Positions 1 to 12,885 of a stretch of 64,000 nucleotides of DNA are shown here, piece by piece. Within the stretch, counting starts at the first letter, position 1. Every line of letters begins with the position of its first letter. Under the pieces are notes generated by a model. The model saw only the letters and a list, made by a program, of their open reading frames with translations. It was not told the DNA's origin and searched no databases. Location: contig VYZB01000525.1 in NCBI GenBank assembly GCA_013397455.1, positions 124,001-188,000 on the forward strand, written 5' to 3'. The stretch is from Crotophaga sulcirostris. Taxonomy: Eukaryota; Chordata; Aves; Cuculiformes; Crotophagidae. A program made the translations under genes and the position numbers.

Positions 1-2525
1 TTTTTAAACCCACTGCTAAAATGAAAGCTCCAACGTTCTTCAGAAGGACCATGTATAAGTACCAAACTGCTATCATGTAGTCTTGGTGCATTTTGTTGGT
101 TAGACAGCTCCCTGTAAAGGACATCCAGTCCACAATGAAAAACGTATCATAGTTTTTGCTATGTCACAGTGGCGATAAATAGCTGTCTTAGTAGTGCTGT
201 CTTCCAAGCAGATTGTGTATGGGTCAGAACTTCATAAACCCCAATGAATACATGGAAAATTACTGTCGATTTTGGATGTAAAAATCTGAAGCTTGAAAAT
301 TGTCTACTTCCATATAGGCCAGGAAATGCCCAGGGTATGATCTCTGGCTGGCTGACTGTAGTGCTGGGATACAGTCACTCTCCCAGGTGGCACTGGAGCA
401 CAACTACCGCGGTGGAAGTTGTAGCAGCATCTTTGTATCAAGTTTTGTGCGATCTTGGCAAACCTGCAACTGACAAAATCATCCTGTCCAACATTCAGCA
501 CAGATGGAGATGCTGTGCCCAGGGTGCCTGAACTCAGCCCTGGCACTGCTCCCTAGCTGCAGGGGGCAGCTGACATAGTGTTATGTGTGATGGAAATCCT
601 TCACAGAACGCCAGGATTATCATGCCTTAGCAGCAGCAGTGCCTTTACTCTGCAGAAAGGACCTCTGAAAGGCACTGCAGCTTGTGCCCCACAGGCAGCA
701 ATTTACTATAAGGTCAATTTCAGAGCATGACTTGACATACTATAGTTGTTCAGAGTCTTGAAGCCTGACACAGAGATGTGAGGCATAGTATTAAGGGTAG
801 CTTTGAGACCCCCATTGAAGGGAGGAAGGTACAAAAATGTGGAGAGGAGAAAAAGAGAGTGCAGGAGCAGATGCTGGGTTGTTCAGCATTACAGAGTTGG
901 TAACAACCAAAACTTCAGTCTGTTTTGTGATGCTGTGACTTCCCCTAGTGGCCAGTTGGCCAGCGTTGGTGATACTCAGCCTTGGCGAACAACCTGCTTT
1001 TTGTTCAGTTGGTACAGATGACAAGTTTGGGTTCAGTTCACTGTGCAATTCAGCTGATGGCAAAGGTGCTTGTACTGTGTGTAGGTGCACAGATGCCACA
1101 GATACTGCACTGCCATGGTGTTCTAATCATCATATGAAAATATGACAGTGACGTGACCTGGAGTTGTGTATTAGCACAGTCCTGAACTGTAGAAAGATGG
1201 AGATCAGTGACTGGATTTTTAGACTTAATCATCATACTCATAAGCAACAGCACTAGGAATATTTTGTTTTATTGTTGGTTGAGGACAGAAGATAGGTTAA
1301 ATAGAAGTAACGGAGAAGTGAAAAGACTCTCAATAAATTTTTTTTAGCTTCTTTATCTTTAATACAGATCTGCTAAATCAAATGATAAAGTAAATACTGC
1401 TTCCATTTCTTAACAACCACACATATGCACACACACTTTGTTTCTCTTTTCAGACTTAAACCATGAATTTCAAATAGAAATATCTGAAGCTTGGCAGCTA
1501 AATTGTTAGGAAAGCCATTGTCTCCAGAGAGGTTTATTTCTTTCCCCACACTCACAGACAAAATAGCAAGAGGTACTGAGCTTACCTACAACTTCAATCA
1601 GGCCAAAACCTCATTATTAAATTCAGGCTTTTACCTTGAACCCCTGAATATGTTATTTTCTATTTCAGACAATGATTAAAAATAGAAGTAATCACATATT
1701 TGCTCTTTTTAAGGTTTTCCTCTTTTGTAGAAAGTGCTTTGATAGGTGGTTTGGTAAGTGGTGTTCTCTGTTAATTCGTAATGATCTACTCCACTACTGG
1801 AAAACAAAGACGACTCAGTTCTGTGGATTTAAATACTTGCAAGTACTTTCTGTACACTTTCTGCAGGTGCATGAGTCATACAGATGTTGTACTTCCTGCA
1901 GGTTTCTCTATACACTGAGTGCAGCAGAAAGCCTGACCTGAAATTTCTGGTTCTTCGATAAATACCAGCCCTGGGCCTGTTAGTACTTTGAAACCATGTG
2001 CAGTGTAGTTGTGGAACCCTGCTAGTTTTGGAAGCTGGGCAGAGAGGTGCTCCATCCCAGCACATAGGTTAGTGTGTTCAGGATCCAGCATGCATCTCTG
2101 CACAGGGCTGTGCTGTCCTGCCTGGATGTATGCACTGAGGCTGATGCTGACTCTGCCCCCCCATGCCTCAGGGTGCTACAGAAGTGCCACGTTCCAGGCG
2201 TCCTCTTCCTCTTGTCATCCTTAAAAGGTGTCATTAATCAGGCCAGTTTATTTATCATTGCTACTGATCATTTGTACACTGCTAGACAGCTACATTCATG
2301 AGCTGGACTGATCCTGTGTCCTTCTCAGTCCCCGTTTCCAGCAGTGGAAACGATTCCTGTCTCTTGCAGTCCTGCAGGTAAAGGCCCAGAGCAACTGTTT
2401 GTGCAGAGCCATTCAGTGCATGGTGGCCACAGGCCTGCCTCACCAGGAGCTCATGGGGTGTCTCACAGAAGGGGAGTGAGTCTCTGAGGTCTCATCAACT
2501 GCTTGCCTTTGTTTTCTGCCCACAG
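1..2525 (+). other. ARHGAP22: ARHGAP22 intron, 3' part
   Basis: This is the end of the intron before the large ARHGAP22 exon. It ends in a pyrimidine-containing tract and the acceptor CCACAG at 2520-2525. I looked for the preceding RhoGAP-domain exon in all frames and saw none, so the upstream exons lie outside the window. The short open frames here have no recognisable protein features. Confidence 0.75.
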
Positions 2526-3426
2526 GCACCTCACTAGTTCAGCACCTGATGACCGTGCTGATAAGCGAACAGGGGCGAATCTTTGCTGTTCCTCAGGCAG
2601 AGGGGCCAGGGAGCCAGCTGGGAATCGGACACGCACGGCAGCGCAGTACTGTGGAGTGGATTTCTGAGGAGGACGGGGAGGGCAGCAGGTCAGAGGACAG
2701 CATTCCCAGCCCTGCTGATCTGCCACCTAGCAATGCTGTGGCACTAGAGGCCACTCCTGTACCCGTGGTGAAAAACTGTCCTTCAGAGCACAGTGGAAAA
2801 GTGACTCAGCCTGCCACCAGCCCCAACAAAAGAATGCAGACACTGCCTCCGTGGAAATACTCCTTCCGCCAGCAGGGAGCACGGTCTGGAAGTCCGAAGC
2901 TGGGCAGCTCATCCTTAGATATCCCCAACCTCTCCTCCAGTGGGAACTGGTTGATGAATGGACTGTACTCTCTCCGAGGCCATCGCCGGACAGCTTCTGG
3001 GGAACGAGTGAAAGACTCGTGTTCCTCCCAGAGACTCTCTACTTATGACAACGTCCCTTCATCCAGCCTCTCCCTTAGCACACACAGCATGGCCAGCACC
3101 ACGTGGTCTACATCATCATGTGAGATCTCCGTGGTGGACTCCATCAGCAGCTGCCCAGCCTGCCGGGCCAGTGACTCTTCTGCTTTAAGCTCGCTCAAAA
3201 CTGAGTGGATAACTCAGGGCTCACTGTCTCAGAGTGAGGTCAAGACTACGGATCTGGAGAACAGCATTGATAGGTTTGAAGAATGCAGCAGCAGCAGCGA
3301 GCAGAGCAACCCAGCTGCAGCTTCCAGGGACTCTGTCATATGCTCTAAGGCCTTGCAGAGCTTGGTGGTAGAGCTAAAGACAGAACTGAGCAAACAGAGG
3401 ACTGAGTATGAGACTAGTATCAAAAG
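2526..3426 (+). CDS. ARHGAP22: ARHGAP22 large penultimate exon
   Basis: This exon is 901 nt, open throughout in one frame, flanked by acceptor CACAG and donor AG|GTAATG. It starts with the last two bases of a codon and ends with the first two of an Arg codon. It encodes the end of the RhoGAP fold, a low-complexity Ser-rich linker (poly-Ser patches near [10 protein letters not shown] and CSSSSEQS) and the first heptads of the coiled coil. Reading through the donor meets TAA at 3428-3430 at once, so intron retention would cut off the coiled coil. Confidence 0.9.
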
Positions 3427-6400
3427 GTAATGTCACCTGCAGGGGGGGAAAAGAAGCTTATCTATCAGCATTACCCCTGTTTGTACATGGGTGTGGGCTA
3501 CCAAGCCTATCAGGTTCTCACACATGGAGTTTGGGTTTTGGAGACAGCAGATTTAGTTCTGCGTTTTCCACACTGCTCTTTGAAACCAAATTTTCTCCCT
3601 CTGATCTAAGAGAGGATCAAACAATGGGATTTATATCACACAGGGAATTCCAACATTTTACATTCTACCTCTTCACTGGAAATACGAATTGCACAGGTAA
3701 TGCTGAAGTCTGCTCTTTGTCCTGGGAGAAATGGCAACACAAGCATCTTGTAGGGATGGATTGGGACGCAGGGTGGCCAGGTCTCAACAAGGAGCTTTGT
3801 TGGTCTGTAGAGGTGCCAAGATCTATGCCAAATCAGTCTGAAATTGAGGGATTCTTGCTCCTTTTCCTAACAGAACATTCTTCAGGAAATTAATCTTGAC
3901 TATTCTCTGGGGTTTTTTTTGTTGTGGTGATTGTGTTAGGACTGTGTCTCAGCTACACCTATTTTTGGCAGCCCTTTAGTTTTGAACCTCTAGAAACCTT
4001 GCTTTTTATTTTTGATGCATTTGTAGTGGTCCTTTGCTCATATGGGCAGCCACTGACTCAAAGCAACAGCAATGTGCTGCTTGTACAGCAGATATGTGAG
4101 CTCTGCAGTTCTTTGCCTGCTCTGTTTTCTTGCACAGCTGCTACTGGTGGTGCTGTATGTACTTTAGATCTGTGCTCAGAAAAATTCCTTCCAGTTTTCA
4201 TGAGAAGTTTGTATGAGGGCAGAGGCTGTAGCAAGTAGAAAGTATTAATAACTAGAAAGTGATATTTATTCGTTTATGTGAGTTACTATATTAGGTTTTA
4301 TGAGTGTAAATGCTTAATAGAATGACTTTCAGGCAAGTACTTGGGGAAATACACACATGAAATATCGTCGCTTAAAGAAATTAGATGTTTTAGGATACAG
4401 CCATATGCAAAATTGCACACTATGTTATAATGCACAAGAACTATCATTGGCCTGAGCTCTGCAGCACTGGCACTTTGCATTGAAGAAAGGCTACACTCAT
4501 TTCTTATGAGCAGCGAGTTCTCAGTTTTTTTGTGTATTAAGGTGCTAATGTTACACTCCTTCAGTTATTAAAACTCTGGTAGCATTTTCATGCCTCAATT
4601 TCCAATCAGTCTTCCAATATGATACCAAAAGCACAACTTTTGGCTATGTTTGTTACCTCTTTTTTATTGTTAAAATAATTTCTAAAAATATATCTGAGCT
4701 GTGATCTCCTTCAGAAGTGGAGCAGCTTTTAAAGGAGTTTCACTTGCTACCTTTCTGCTTTATGTTATGATTTCCTGTGGTGGAATTCAAGAGGCACAAT
4801 ATCCAAGGGGTGTCATTTCCTCTTGGTGATTTTCCTGTAGCTTGCCAGCCTATACAGCTTTTCTGCCTCTTGCATTGTCCTGCCTTGGTATGCAAAGCTG
4901 GAAGAAGAATTGGACCATGTTTCAGTTCCCACCTAACATCACAGAGTGGGAGAAAAGCTTATGCCCCTTGTTGTGTTCCACATAGAAGGGCAGTTGCTAG
5001 CATGGTGTGTTGGGAAAAGGCATGTGAATGAGAATGGTAGTTATGGCTTATTTGGGTTTGATTTTTTTTCAGATGCCCTACTGATGCAGAATGGGAGGGA
5101 AATGAGGGCATGTGCCTTGCATTTAATTCTGCAGAATTGCCCTGGTGAGTCTTGTTGCAGGGATACAGAGCAATAAGCAGAAAGGAGATCAGGCTGTAAA
5201 ACTTGGAAATGTGTACCTGCACATTTTTACCTGCTGCCTGGGGGAAGAGATGGCTTTCTACCTCTTACCAGTAAAACTGTTCCAATGGGGCCTTCAGCTG
5301 TTGACATCACAGATATCCAGGAAGACCTGTTCTTCATTCCAGTGGTTGAGCAGTTTCAGCTGCTCCAGCTCTAACACCTGCCTTTCCCCTCCAGCTGGAC
5401 TAGGACAGAGAGCACTGTGGCTGGAGGAGAGGACTATAAACTGGCCACGTCTCACAGGGCAAAGTAGCTAAGAGGGAAATGCCTAATGAACTAAGTTTTA
5501 TAAAACCAGGCAAGATGCAATCACTGCCTTTTTGTGTTAATCAGGATGACTCCAGCTGTTCTGGATTACAGCCTGAAGGATCTTGCTGTCAAGTCTAAGA
5601 ATTTCAAGCCAAGTTTTTCAGCTCTTAAAAATTTTGCAATATTTTTACTACATCTGTAGAAATTTACACATGCAAAAATACATTCCTTTTGAAACTGCAT
5701 GAAAGTCTGTTCCTGTGAAAAAGACAGGAGCAAACTAGCAAAGAAGGGAGGCTGCCTAGCAGGAAAACTTCGGGCTGCCTCACTGGCTTTATTTTTTTTG
5801 AAGATCATTTAGTCCTCAAAAGTGATAATTAGTTCCTTTACAATTGCACATGTGCTTGTGTGGTTTGCAGAACTCAGTGTGTGTAGCAGGGCATGTTTTA
5901 ATGAAGGAATATGAGCTTTTTGTTGGCACATACGTAAGTGGAGGGGAAGCACAGTCAATACCTGCCTGGGGCAGAGGTGAGGAACACTTGCTGATGGAAA
6001 AGCTGTTATTTATCATCATCAACTGCCCATTTTCTCTCTCTTAGTCAGAGGGAGGCAAGTTTTATGGCCTTCCTGTAACCAGACTGTTCCAGAGCATTTC
6101 TCCCTCGAGGTTAGTATAATTATCAGGCATTCTCTGTTGAGTTTCAGTAATTCACGTTTACCACCTGCAACTCTTAAGAAACTGGAAGTCTCTTGGAAAG
6201 GACTATGTTGTGTAAGTGGAAACACAGCAAGTACTGTGACCCTACCCGATTCAGAACCTGTACAGCTCATCTAGGCTGCTGTAACTGACCCTTAAAGGCT
6301 GTGGTAAAAAAATGTAAGTGGTAGCTCAGAGCTGTAAGATGTAACAAAAATGTCACAAAGGGAGTGGGTGGATGTGTGTATGGGGAGCACCCGGGCTTCA

Positions 6401-7924
6401 TAAGAGTCCTCTAGTATTACAGACAGCAATCTGGGTGATAAAAGTCTGCCTTCACTGAGATGGGCAGTTGTTTGCAGACATAGTACACGTTGCTGTTCAC
6501 TCATCAGTGCAGCTGTTGGTCTGCTGGACTTGGTAATCAGCATGCATGTGCGTGACTTTCTGATTTGTTGTGAAAGTCATTACAATGACAATATTGCCAT
6601 CTTTCCTGCATGTGAAGGAACAGTTTAAGCAGATGCATTGCACTGCCTGTGTAATTGCCTTTCTATTGGTCCCTTTTTGTTGTTGTTGATGAGGAGTATG
6701 TAGCATGCCCGTGTTGGGTGTCATTTACTCTGTCTAAAAAGAACCCATTCACAGTTTCACAGGGAAGCCAAGGCACCCCAGCTTCACAGTTGGGTGTTAC
6801 TCTGATCAGTGAACCCAAGAGCTGGTGGTTTGTTGGAGTTTTGTTTGTTTATTTGTTTTAAGTTAGAGGGGGGACACTTTTCCTAGGAAAAGCCTCATTT
6901 TTAAAATCACCCTTTCTGAATATTCTATCTGGATATGCTCTCTCCTGAGTATTAACACCACTACTCTGTCTTACGATTAGGAAATATGATGGGGAGGGCA
7001 GCAAATGATGTGCCTTCTGTGCTTGTTTCAAACAAAAAAAATCTACAAACACATTCTTTGACCTCCTTAGAGAAAATCTGAGACTTGCATTAGAGCTTTG
7101 TGCACAGATAAATTTAAGGTCTCTTCTTCAGGTTTTTGGTCATATGAAATGTTTGTTTTGGTAAAATCTTGTACACTATGAAAATCTTTAATTCCCCCAG
7201 CTCAATGTCAGTGACAAACTTCAAAGAAAATACCATAAAACTGATGGAGTGAGGAAGGACTATGACCTGATTCCCACCTGACCTCCAAGGATGTTCCTCT
7301 ATACTGGACATCCATATAGACACAGTATCAGGATGAAAACAGAGGTTAAAGGATTTATTGTAGAATTATATATTTGAACTCAGCCTAACTGAAGAGTTAA
7401 TAATATATGTCCTCGGACACACCCTCTGTTGCCCAAAAGTAAGCATTTTCTTGTAAGACCTGAGCATATTTTCTCAAGGTACGAAAAGAGGAGGCTCCAG
7501 CTTTCAAGGAGTCACTGTCCTTAAACTCAATGTTACTGAAAGGGGAATTACAGTCCTTCTTTAAAACTTCCTCTTAGAACAATGACATTTCAGTTCTAAG
7601 TGGAACAACTTGTATTTATTATAGCTATCAGCAGTATTTATCCAGCCACTCAAAACCCCTCTTTTTTTCTTCTCCCTCTCTCCTTTGGTTTTAAGAATTG
7701 AAGAAACAAGTGCAGACCTGCAAAAGCAAGTGGTTAAGTTAGAAGAAGAACTGGACCAAGAACGAAAGAAATACACGATGCTGGAGATAAAGCTGAGGAA
7801 TTCTGAACGTGCTCGTGAAGACGCTGAGAAGAGAAATAATCTCCTGCAGAAGGAAATGGAAGAATTCTTTTCAACATTAGGATGTCTAACTGTTGGGAGT
7901 CAAAGTGCTAAAGTCCCTAAGTAG
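2526..7924 (+). CDS. ARHGAP22: ARHGAP22, Rho GTPase-activating protein 22, C-terminal part (2 exons, 5' partial)
   Basis: The CDS is join(2526-3426, 7696-7924), 1130 nt ending in TAG. It encodes the last 375 or so residues of a FilGAP-family RhoGAP (ARHGAP22/24/25). These proteins stimulate GTP hydrolysis by Rac-type GTPases at the membrane and cytoskeleton. The first residues ([15 protein letters not shown]) match the final helix of the RhoGAP domain in this family. A long Ser/Pro-rich linker follows, then a heptad-rich C-terminal coiled coil that starts near [13 protein letters not shown] and runs across the exon junction to [10 protein letters not shown]. The missing N-terminal half would hold the PH domain and the catalytic arginine finger. 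The splice join is in frame (AG|A = Arg). The assignment to ARHGAP22 rather than ARHGAP24/25 rests on sequence resemblance and on the conserved tail-to-tail neighbour MAPK8, as in human 10q11. Confidence 0.9.
3427..7695 (+). other. ARHGAP22: ARHGAP22 last intron
   Basis: A GT-AG intron of 4269 nt. It begins GTAATG and ends with a strong pyrimidine tract (7660-7690) and TTTTAAG. It contains several open stretches, including one of 161 codons from 3408, but that one is out of frame with the exon and has no domain-like features. I see no repeats, RNA genes or extra exons that I can support. Confidence 0.8.
7696..7924 (+). CDS. ARHGAP22: ARHGAP22 terminal coding exon
   Basis: This exon is 229 coding nt: one base completing Arg, 75 codons and TAG. 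It encodes the C-terminal coiled coil, rich in Glu, Lys, Leu and Arg ([20 protein letters not shown] and onward), ending ...SQSAKVPK. In this family the coiled coil mediates dimerisation. The acceptor is TTTTAAG|A after a long pyrimidine tract. Confidence 0.9.
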
Positions 7925-10018
7925 AACAAGCTGATGTACAGCATAGAGAATTCTATTTCTGGCAAAACCAGTGAAAAAGCACATTTTGTTCTGGTGTACT
8001 CATGTATCATGAGTAATTCTACAGTGATTGTGCTCCCAGTGACACTTGCTCTGTTGTCTTTACATGTGCTGTAGTACTTGGGCCATCTGGGAAAGACTAC
8101 TAAATGAACACTTCAAAGTTTAGATGTCAGATTGCCAAGAAAGAGTGGGTACCCTTTTATTCACACATCAAAATGTATTACTCTCCATAATATTCTCTGT
8201 ACTGCTGCCATCTTTGGATTTACTTCATTTTTTTGCTGACTTAAGGACAACAGAAAGTCCTGCAAGGTGGGTGGGATGGCCAGAACTAATGGACAGGCTG
8301 AGCCTGGAGCTGAGCACCTTGAGCTTTGGAAGATGGCAGTTTAAGTATATTACCACATTCAATGTGGTTTCAAATATGGATTTAATGAGGTGTTTTTTCT
8401 CCCCATCGCCTCCATAAAGTTTGTTAAAATATCTCATTCTTTTAAGAGACATTATTTTATGACACTAATATAAGAAAAGGTCTACAAACAAGCTGAAGAT
8501 ACCAAAATCTTGACAATTCACTAAAATTGCCCCTTACCCAACAAAGAATTCCACTGTTTCACAAAAAAAATGCAATTTACTAAACTGTATGTGATAAATA
8601 ATCATATTGGCCACACAAACTCCATGGAACGTTAAATATGCACATATTGCCCTAGGTATCTCAGGGTTTTAAGCCAAAAAGACAGCAGTATTAGCTGCGA
8701 GAAAAAAAAAATCTCATGAGTTGATGAGACATCAAGGTAGGAGAAGATTCTTATCATCAAAAAAGCCTCAGTAGTTGGATGTGTTTTATCTATAAAATTT
8801 TCATAGCAAAACCTATGGTAAAAGAAATTAGTGCAGCTGGGGGTTGGGGAGTGTTAAAGGGGGAAGGTTGGGATTTCCCTTTAAGCTTCCCAGGACAATT
8901 TACACTTAGCTGCCTTGTAACATTTCTCATGACACCAGTTCATTTTGTTGCTGTTAGTTGATAGGGAGATGAGGGGACAGGAGGAGTATCGGAAACAACC
9001 CAGCAGCCTAAGTTCATTACTTCTACTAAAGAAAAATTATTAGAATGAAGTTGTATTTTCTGGTACCTAGCTGCCAGGGCTGACTTCCCCTTCAAGGGAT
9101 TTCTTTGAGAAGCCCTGTGTAGTGTCCCAAGTCACGTGGAGCCTACACAAAGAAAATTGTTTCACCAGATTCTACCTGAATGCCGCTCGCTCGCCAGCCC
9201 AGTAGTCACAGCACTGTTCCCTCTTTCATGGCACATACCTTTGGCAGCTGTGGCAGCTTGGGAATCGCAGAGGAGAAAGGTTTTTAATGGAAAAGTGCCT
9301 CAACAACGTTAACTCGCTAAAGGGAAACCACAGACTGTAGTGAAGGTGCTTGCTTTATTTAAGTGTTTTTAAGAATGACCTGAATTTGTCTTTTCTTACT
9401 AGAGAAGAATGTAACGCATTGTCTGGAAATAACCTTTTTATGTACTAGCAGATCGTACACCATTCAGTACTTTCTCATCATCTCACAGATATCTACGTAT
9501 TTCCATATTTAAACATCTAGAAGTTAACTTGTTTCTACCTCACTGTAACGCTTCTCCTTCCTGTAGAAATGGAAATCATTTAAAGTAAGCAAAAAGAAAC
9601 ATTTTTAACCTAATCTTTCCTTATTAAGGCAAGCAGGGTGGCAAAGTAAGCTGTGCAGATAGGTTAATTCGGTTATTTCAAATCATTTTCCCTTCTTCCC
9701 AGAATATCTAGCTGCGCTAGATTCCTTCCTGCCCCTAGTGTGAGGCACTGTGGCAGGTACCTGAGCCTTCAACAGGAGCAGCCTGCCACCTGCAGGCATG
9801 AGCATCGCCAGCAACTTTCATTTCTACTCCTGCCCCCCCACCTTATATTATTGTTATTGAAAGTCACAGTTGTTTCTGCAAGGAACATTATGGCCTGCTT
9901 AAAAGAGAAGCATTAAGATGCATTACGTGAGAAGCAACTGTTGTAATAATGATTTTGAGCTGGAACATCATAGTGGGTTAGGCAGCATTAAGTACTGTGT
10001 CAGGCATCACAAAATAAA
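7925..10018 (+). other. ARHGAP22: possible ARHGAP22 3' UTR and flank
   Basis: Non-coding sequence after the ARHGAP22 stop. The first exact AATAAA I find on this strand is at 10013-10018, so the 3' UTR could run about 2.1 kb, or end earlier at a variant signal. No genes or repeats are recognised. The end of the transcript cannot be fixed from sequence alone. Confidence 0.35.
10013..10018 (+). terminator. ARHGAP22: candidate polyadenylation signal AATAAA for ARHGAP22
   Basis: This is the first canonical AATAAA found on the + strand downstream of the ARHGAP22 stop codon. No strong GU-rich element was identified after it, so its use is uncertain. Confidence 0.25.
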
Positions 10019-12256
10019 CCTTAATATTAGAGAGCGGCCTGAACTTGGTTGTGAATTCTCTCAAATTAGTACATAAGGACTGGTAAAAAGAAAGTCTCTA
10101 CTATCGGAGGCATTTAATCCAAGTAGCAGTAGCAACCAGGTTATTTTAATACTCTCTTCTACTCCTACCCCCAACATCGGTACCCTTCACTATATCCATC
10201 CTGACAGGCCACATCCCTTAGACTACTTATATTGCATTATCTCCCTGATAATGCACCTGATATCACATATGCAAGGCAAACACTAAACAGGACTGCTGGC
10301 TAACTCTCAGTGCAATCAAATGCAGCTGGAATTCTAAATATTCTTTATTTAAGGATATTTAGAATAATTAAATATTTAGAATATTTAAATATTTTCTTTT
10401 TTTAAACCTAGCTAACCGCTGCATCTATCACAACTGGGGAACAAACCCCCCTATCCCAAATCTTCAGCTCCATGACAGGATTAGCTGTCAGTTAAGTAGC
10501 ACAGCATAATCTTAATCTGTCATCCAGGATAAAATTCCTTCCTCTCCTCAGTTTCACAAATAAAACTGTATCCACTTGAAGCTATTAATGGCAGTAACCT
10601 TTCCCCGGCTGATTATTGTGCTCTAGAAACAAATATCTATTCCTCTTTTTCATGGGAATAAATTTTAGGTCCTCTTGAAAATGATCCACCACAGTAAATA
10701 AAGCCTCCAAGAAGCTGCAAACTACTCAATTCACGCTAAGATGCACCACAGTAGGAGGTTATCTCTAAAGCACAACAAGAGGAGGATAATGTTGATTTCC
10801 CATCATGGACAATTATGCAAGAAATGGGAATGCAATTGCACTGTTGCACAGAACCTCATGGAGCACTGGAACACCATGCCCTAACTTGAGGCAGACAATA
10901 CACACTTTCCCAACTTTGACTGCGGTTTCTGCATCCTCTTTCCTGCCACTTCATGGATCTAAGAGTGCCCCCCTTCTTTTGCAGACCTTTCACTTACTAC
11001 AGCCCCCAGTTTAAGGTGCCAGATTTCTTAGAAGCAGTTACAAGATACAGGTTTATTAGTACTAATAAGATATGACAAAAGGTTCCTGGAATCAGGTGGA
11101 TACATTTTAACCATAGCTTTACCTGTACAGTCTTCCCAGCCTGGAACACCCCTTCCAGTATTATGCAGGCAGAAAAAAAGCATAAAGAATTTTCAGTGAA
11201 AGAAACCCAACACAAGCACATACTTGCAAAAAAATCCAAAGCCAAACATCAGCATTCCAGAATAGCAAAAACCTTCTGTACATCTCCATGGTATTTCTAA
11301 TGTTAAAAAGAAAATGAATTATGATAGCTTACTGAATTTTCTATATTTGCTAGTGAATTCCATCCAAGGCAGCAGCACTATGGCACATTTTGGCTCTGGG
11401 AGGAAGTCACACACAGACAAATCCCCGGCAGAGCAGAGACTATCTCAGGCCTTACTCTACATTTATATATTACTTGGAATCAGCTACACTTTGTACCAAC
11501 ACAGCAAACAAAAAATAGCATTTCTGAGCCTCATTACATTCTTAGAACATTCACAGCTGTTCCAGAGAAACAAAGCAGGTTACTTTGTACTGCCCGTGGT
11601 CACAGTACCTTTCCCTCTAAAAATGTACACAATGTAACATTGTGCTGACACAACTCAGGGGCGCCTCGAGTCCTCATTTAAAAAAATACTAAGAGTCTGC
11701 TGAAAATGAAGGCAATGAAATGCATTACGTTAGGATTTAGTCCCACTGCAGTGGTGTCAGTGCAGGAAGTGGTCGTGGCACCCAAGTTCGCTCTCCTGTA
11801 AGAGCTCTTCAGCAGTTATATCCTTCTGGCTTCTCTGAGACTCAGTTTTCAGAAAAATTTTCCTGAGGGCACAGGGACTGGGCTCTCCTTTCATACACCA
11901 GACAGCCCATGGCTTACCTCTTTCTGCAACACAGGTTCTCAGCAATTCTCTTCAGGAAAGGCAGCAACAAGGAAGTAAGAAGAGATTCCCAGCAGTCAAA
12001 AAGACACTTGGTATTTAACAGTCTGTGGCACACCCGAAGTCCATGGGAACGGAGAAATGGAAGAAACGTGTCCACAAGTGAGTTCACACACAAGACAAGG
12101 CTTTAAGTACCACTAAAAACAGATGAATTCTGAGGAAGGACTGATGCTACTAAGACGCCAACTGCAGCCCTATTATGAAATGCATGTGAAATTCATTCCA
12201 GCCTAGCAATGAAGAAACAACTAAATGCATAGTGGGCAAACTTTTTTTTTTTCTTT
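10019..12256. other. spacer between convergent gene ends
   Basis: Sequence between the possible 3' ends of ARHGAP22 (+) and MAPK8 (-). It is AT-rich and holds a cluster of AT-rich inverted repeats at 10331-10390. Short ORFs are present on both strands but none looks like a known protein. Confidence 0.5.
10331..10390. repeat. AT-rich nested inverted repeats
   Basis: The 11-mer ATTCTAAATAT at 10331-10341 is followed by its reverse complement ATATTTAGAAT at 10355-10365. The same motif recurs at about 10373-10383 and runs into a near-palindromic stretch ending AATATTTAAATATT. The segment can fold into alternative hairpins. No transposon ends were recognised. Confidence 0.55.
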
Positions 12257-12262
12257 TTTATT
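12257..12262 (-). terminator. MAPK8: candidate distal MAPK8 polyadenylation signal
   Basis: AATAAA on the - strand, followed after a few bases by an A-rich stretch (12240-12256 region). It is the most distal candidate before the spacer. A genomic A-rich tract here could also cause internal priming of oligo-dT cDNA, which would mimic a 3' end. Confidence 0.3.
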
Positions 12263-12879
12263 TAAAATATCATTATAACCAATTGACAGACTAGATAACA
12301 ATGTATACATTCCAGTGGTGCACATGTAATGACCTATGGCATGAATGAGTAACAAAACCACAATGTTCTCAGTAATGCCCCACCAACAGCTTATTTGGAG
12401 GGAATAAAGGAAAAGAAGGAAAAGGTATCAAATGTGGGGAATTAAAAAGAAATACAGTTTTCCTCAGTATTTTTAATGGCGTATCCCGCCGTTCATATTT
12501 CTTGGGACAAAATAAAATTAAGAATATACTTCAAAAGGGGCAGAAGGAATGATCACAATAATTAGGGGTTTTTTTCTCAACTTTAGTAATAAAGAACTTT
12601 CAAAAATAGACTAGATATTGGGCCTACAAAAGTAATTCATCTGTATGCAAAGCTTACCAAGAATTATTCCTTTTGTAAAATGTAAAGGATGAGCTGACAT
12701 TACTAGTAAGCTATTTTCACCTACAAAAACAGACTACGATAATAAAATCACCAGTTTACAGCTAACACAATATTCTAGATGTACATTATTGTACACAAGC
12801 TATATATTACACATGAACATCTTACGTGAAATATATAAGAAACATACTTACCGATATTGTCTCAACATTGGCCAATAGA

Positions 12880-12885
12880 TTTATT
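12880..12885 (-). terminator. MAPK8: candidate MAPK8 polyadenylation signal
   Basis: AATAAA on the - strand about 4.4 kb after the long-form stop codon. That distance fits the several-kilobase 3' UTR known for mammalian MAPK8. Confidence 0.35.

Noticed and set aside
244..531. 95-codon + strand ORF near the left end as a possible ARHGAP22 exon
   Set aside because: The translation does not resemble the RhoGAP domain that should precede the 2526 exon, and the frame lacks convincing splice sites.
3408..3893. 161-codon + strand ORF overlapping the end of the large ARHGAP22 exon
   Set aside because: It is out of frame with ARHGAP22, lies almost wholly in the intron, and has no recognisable features.
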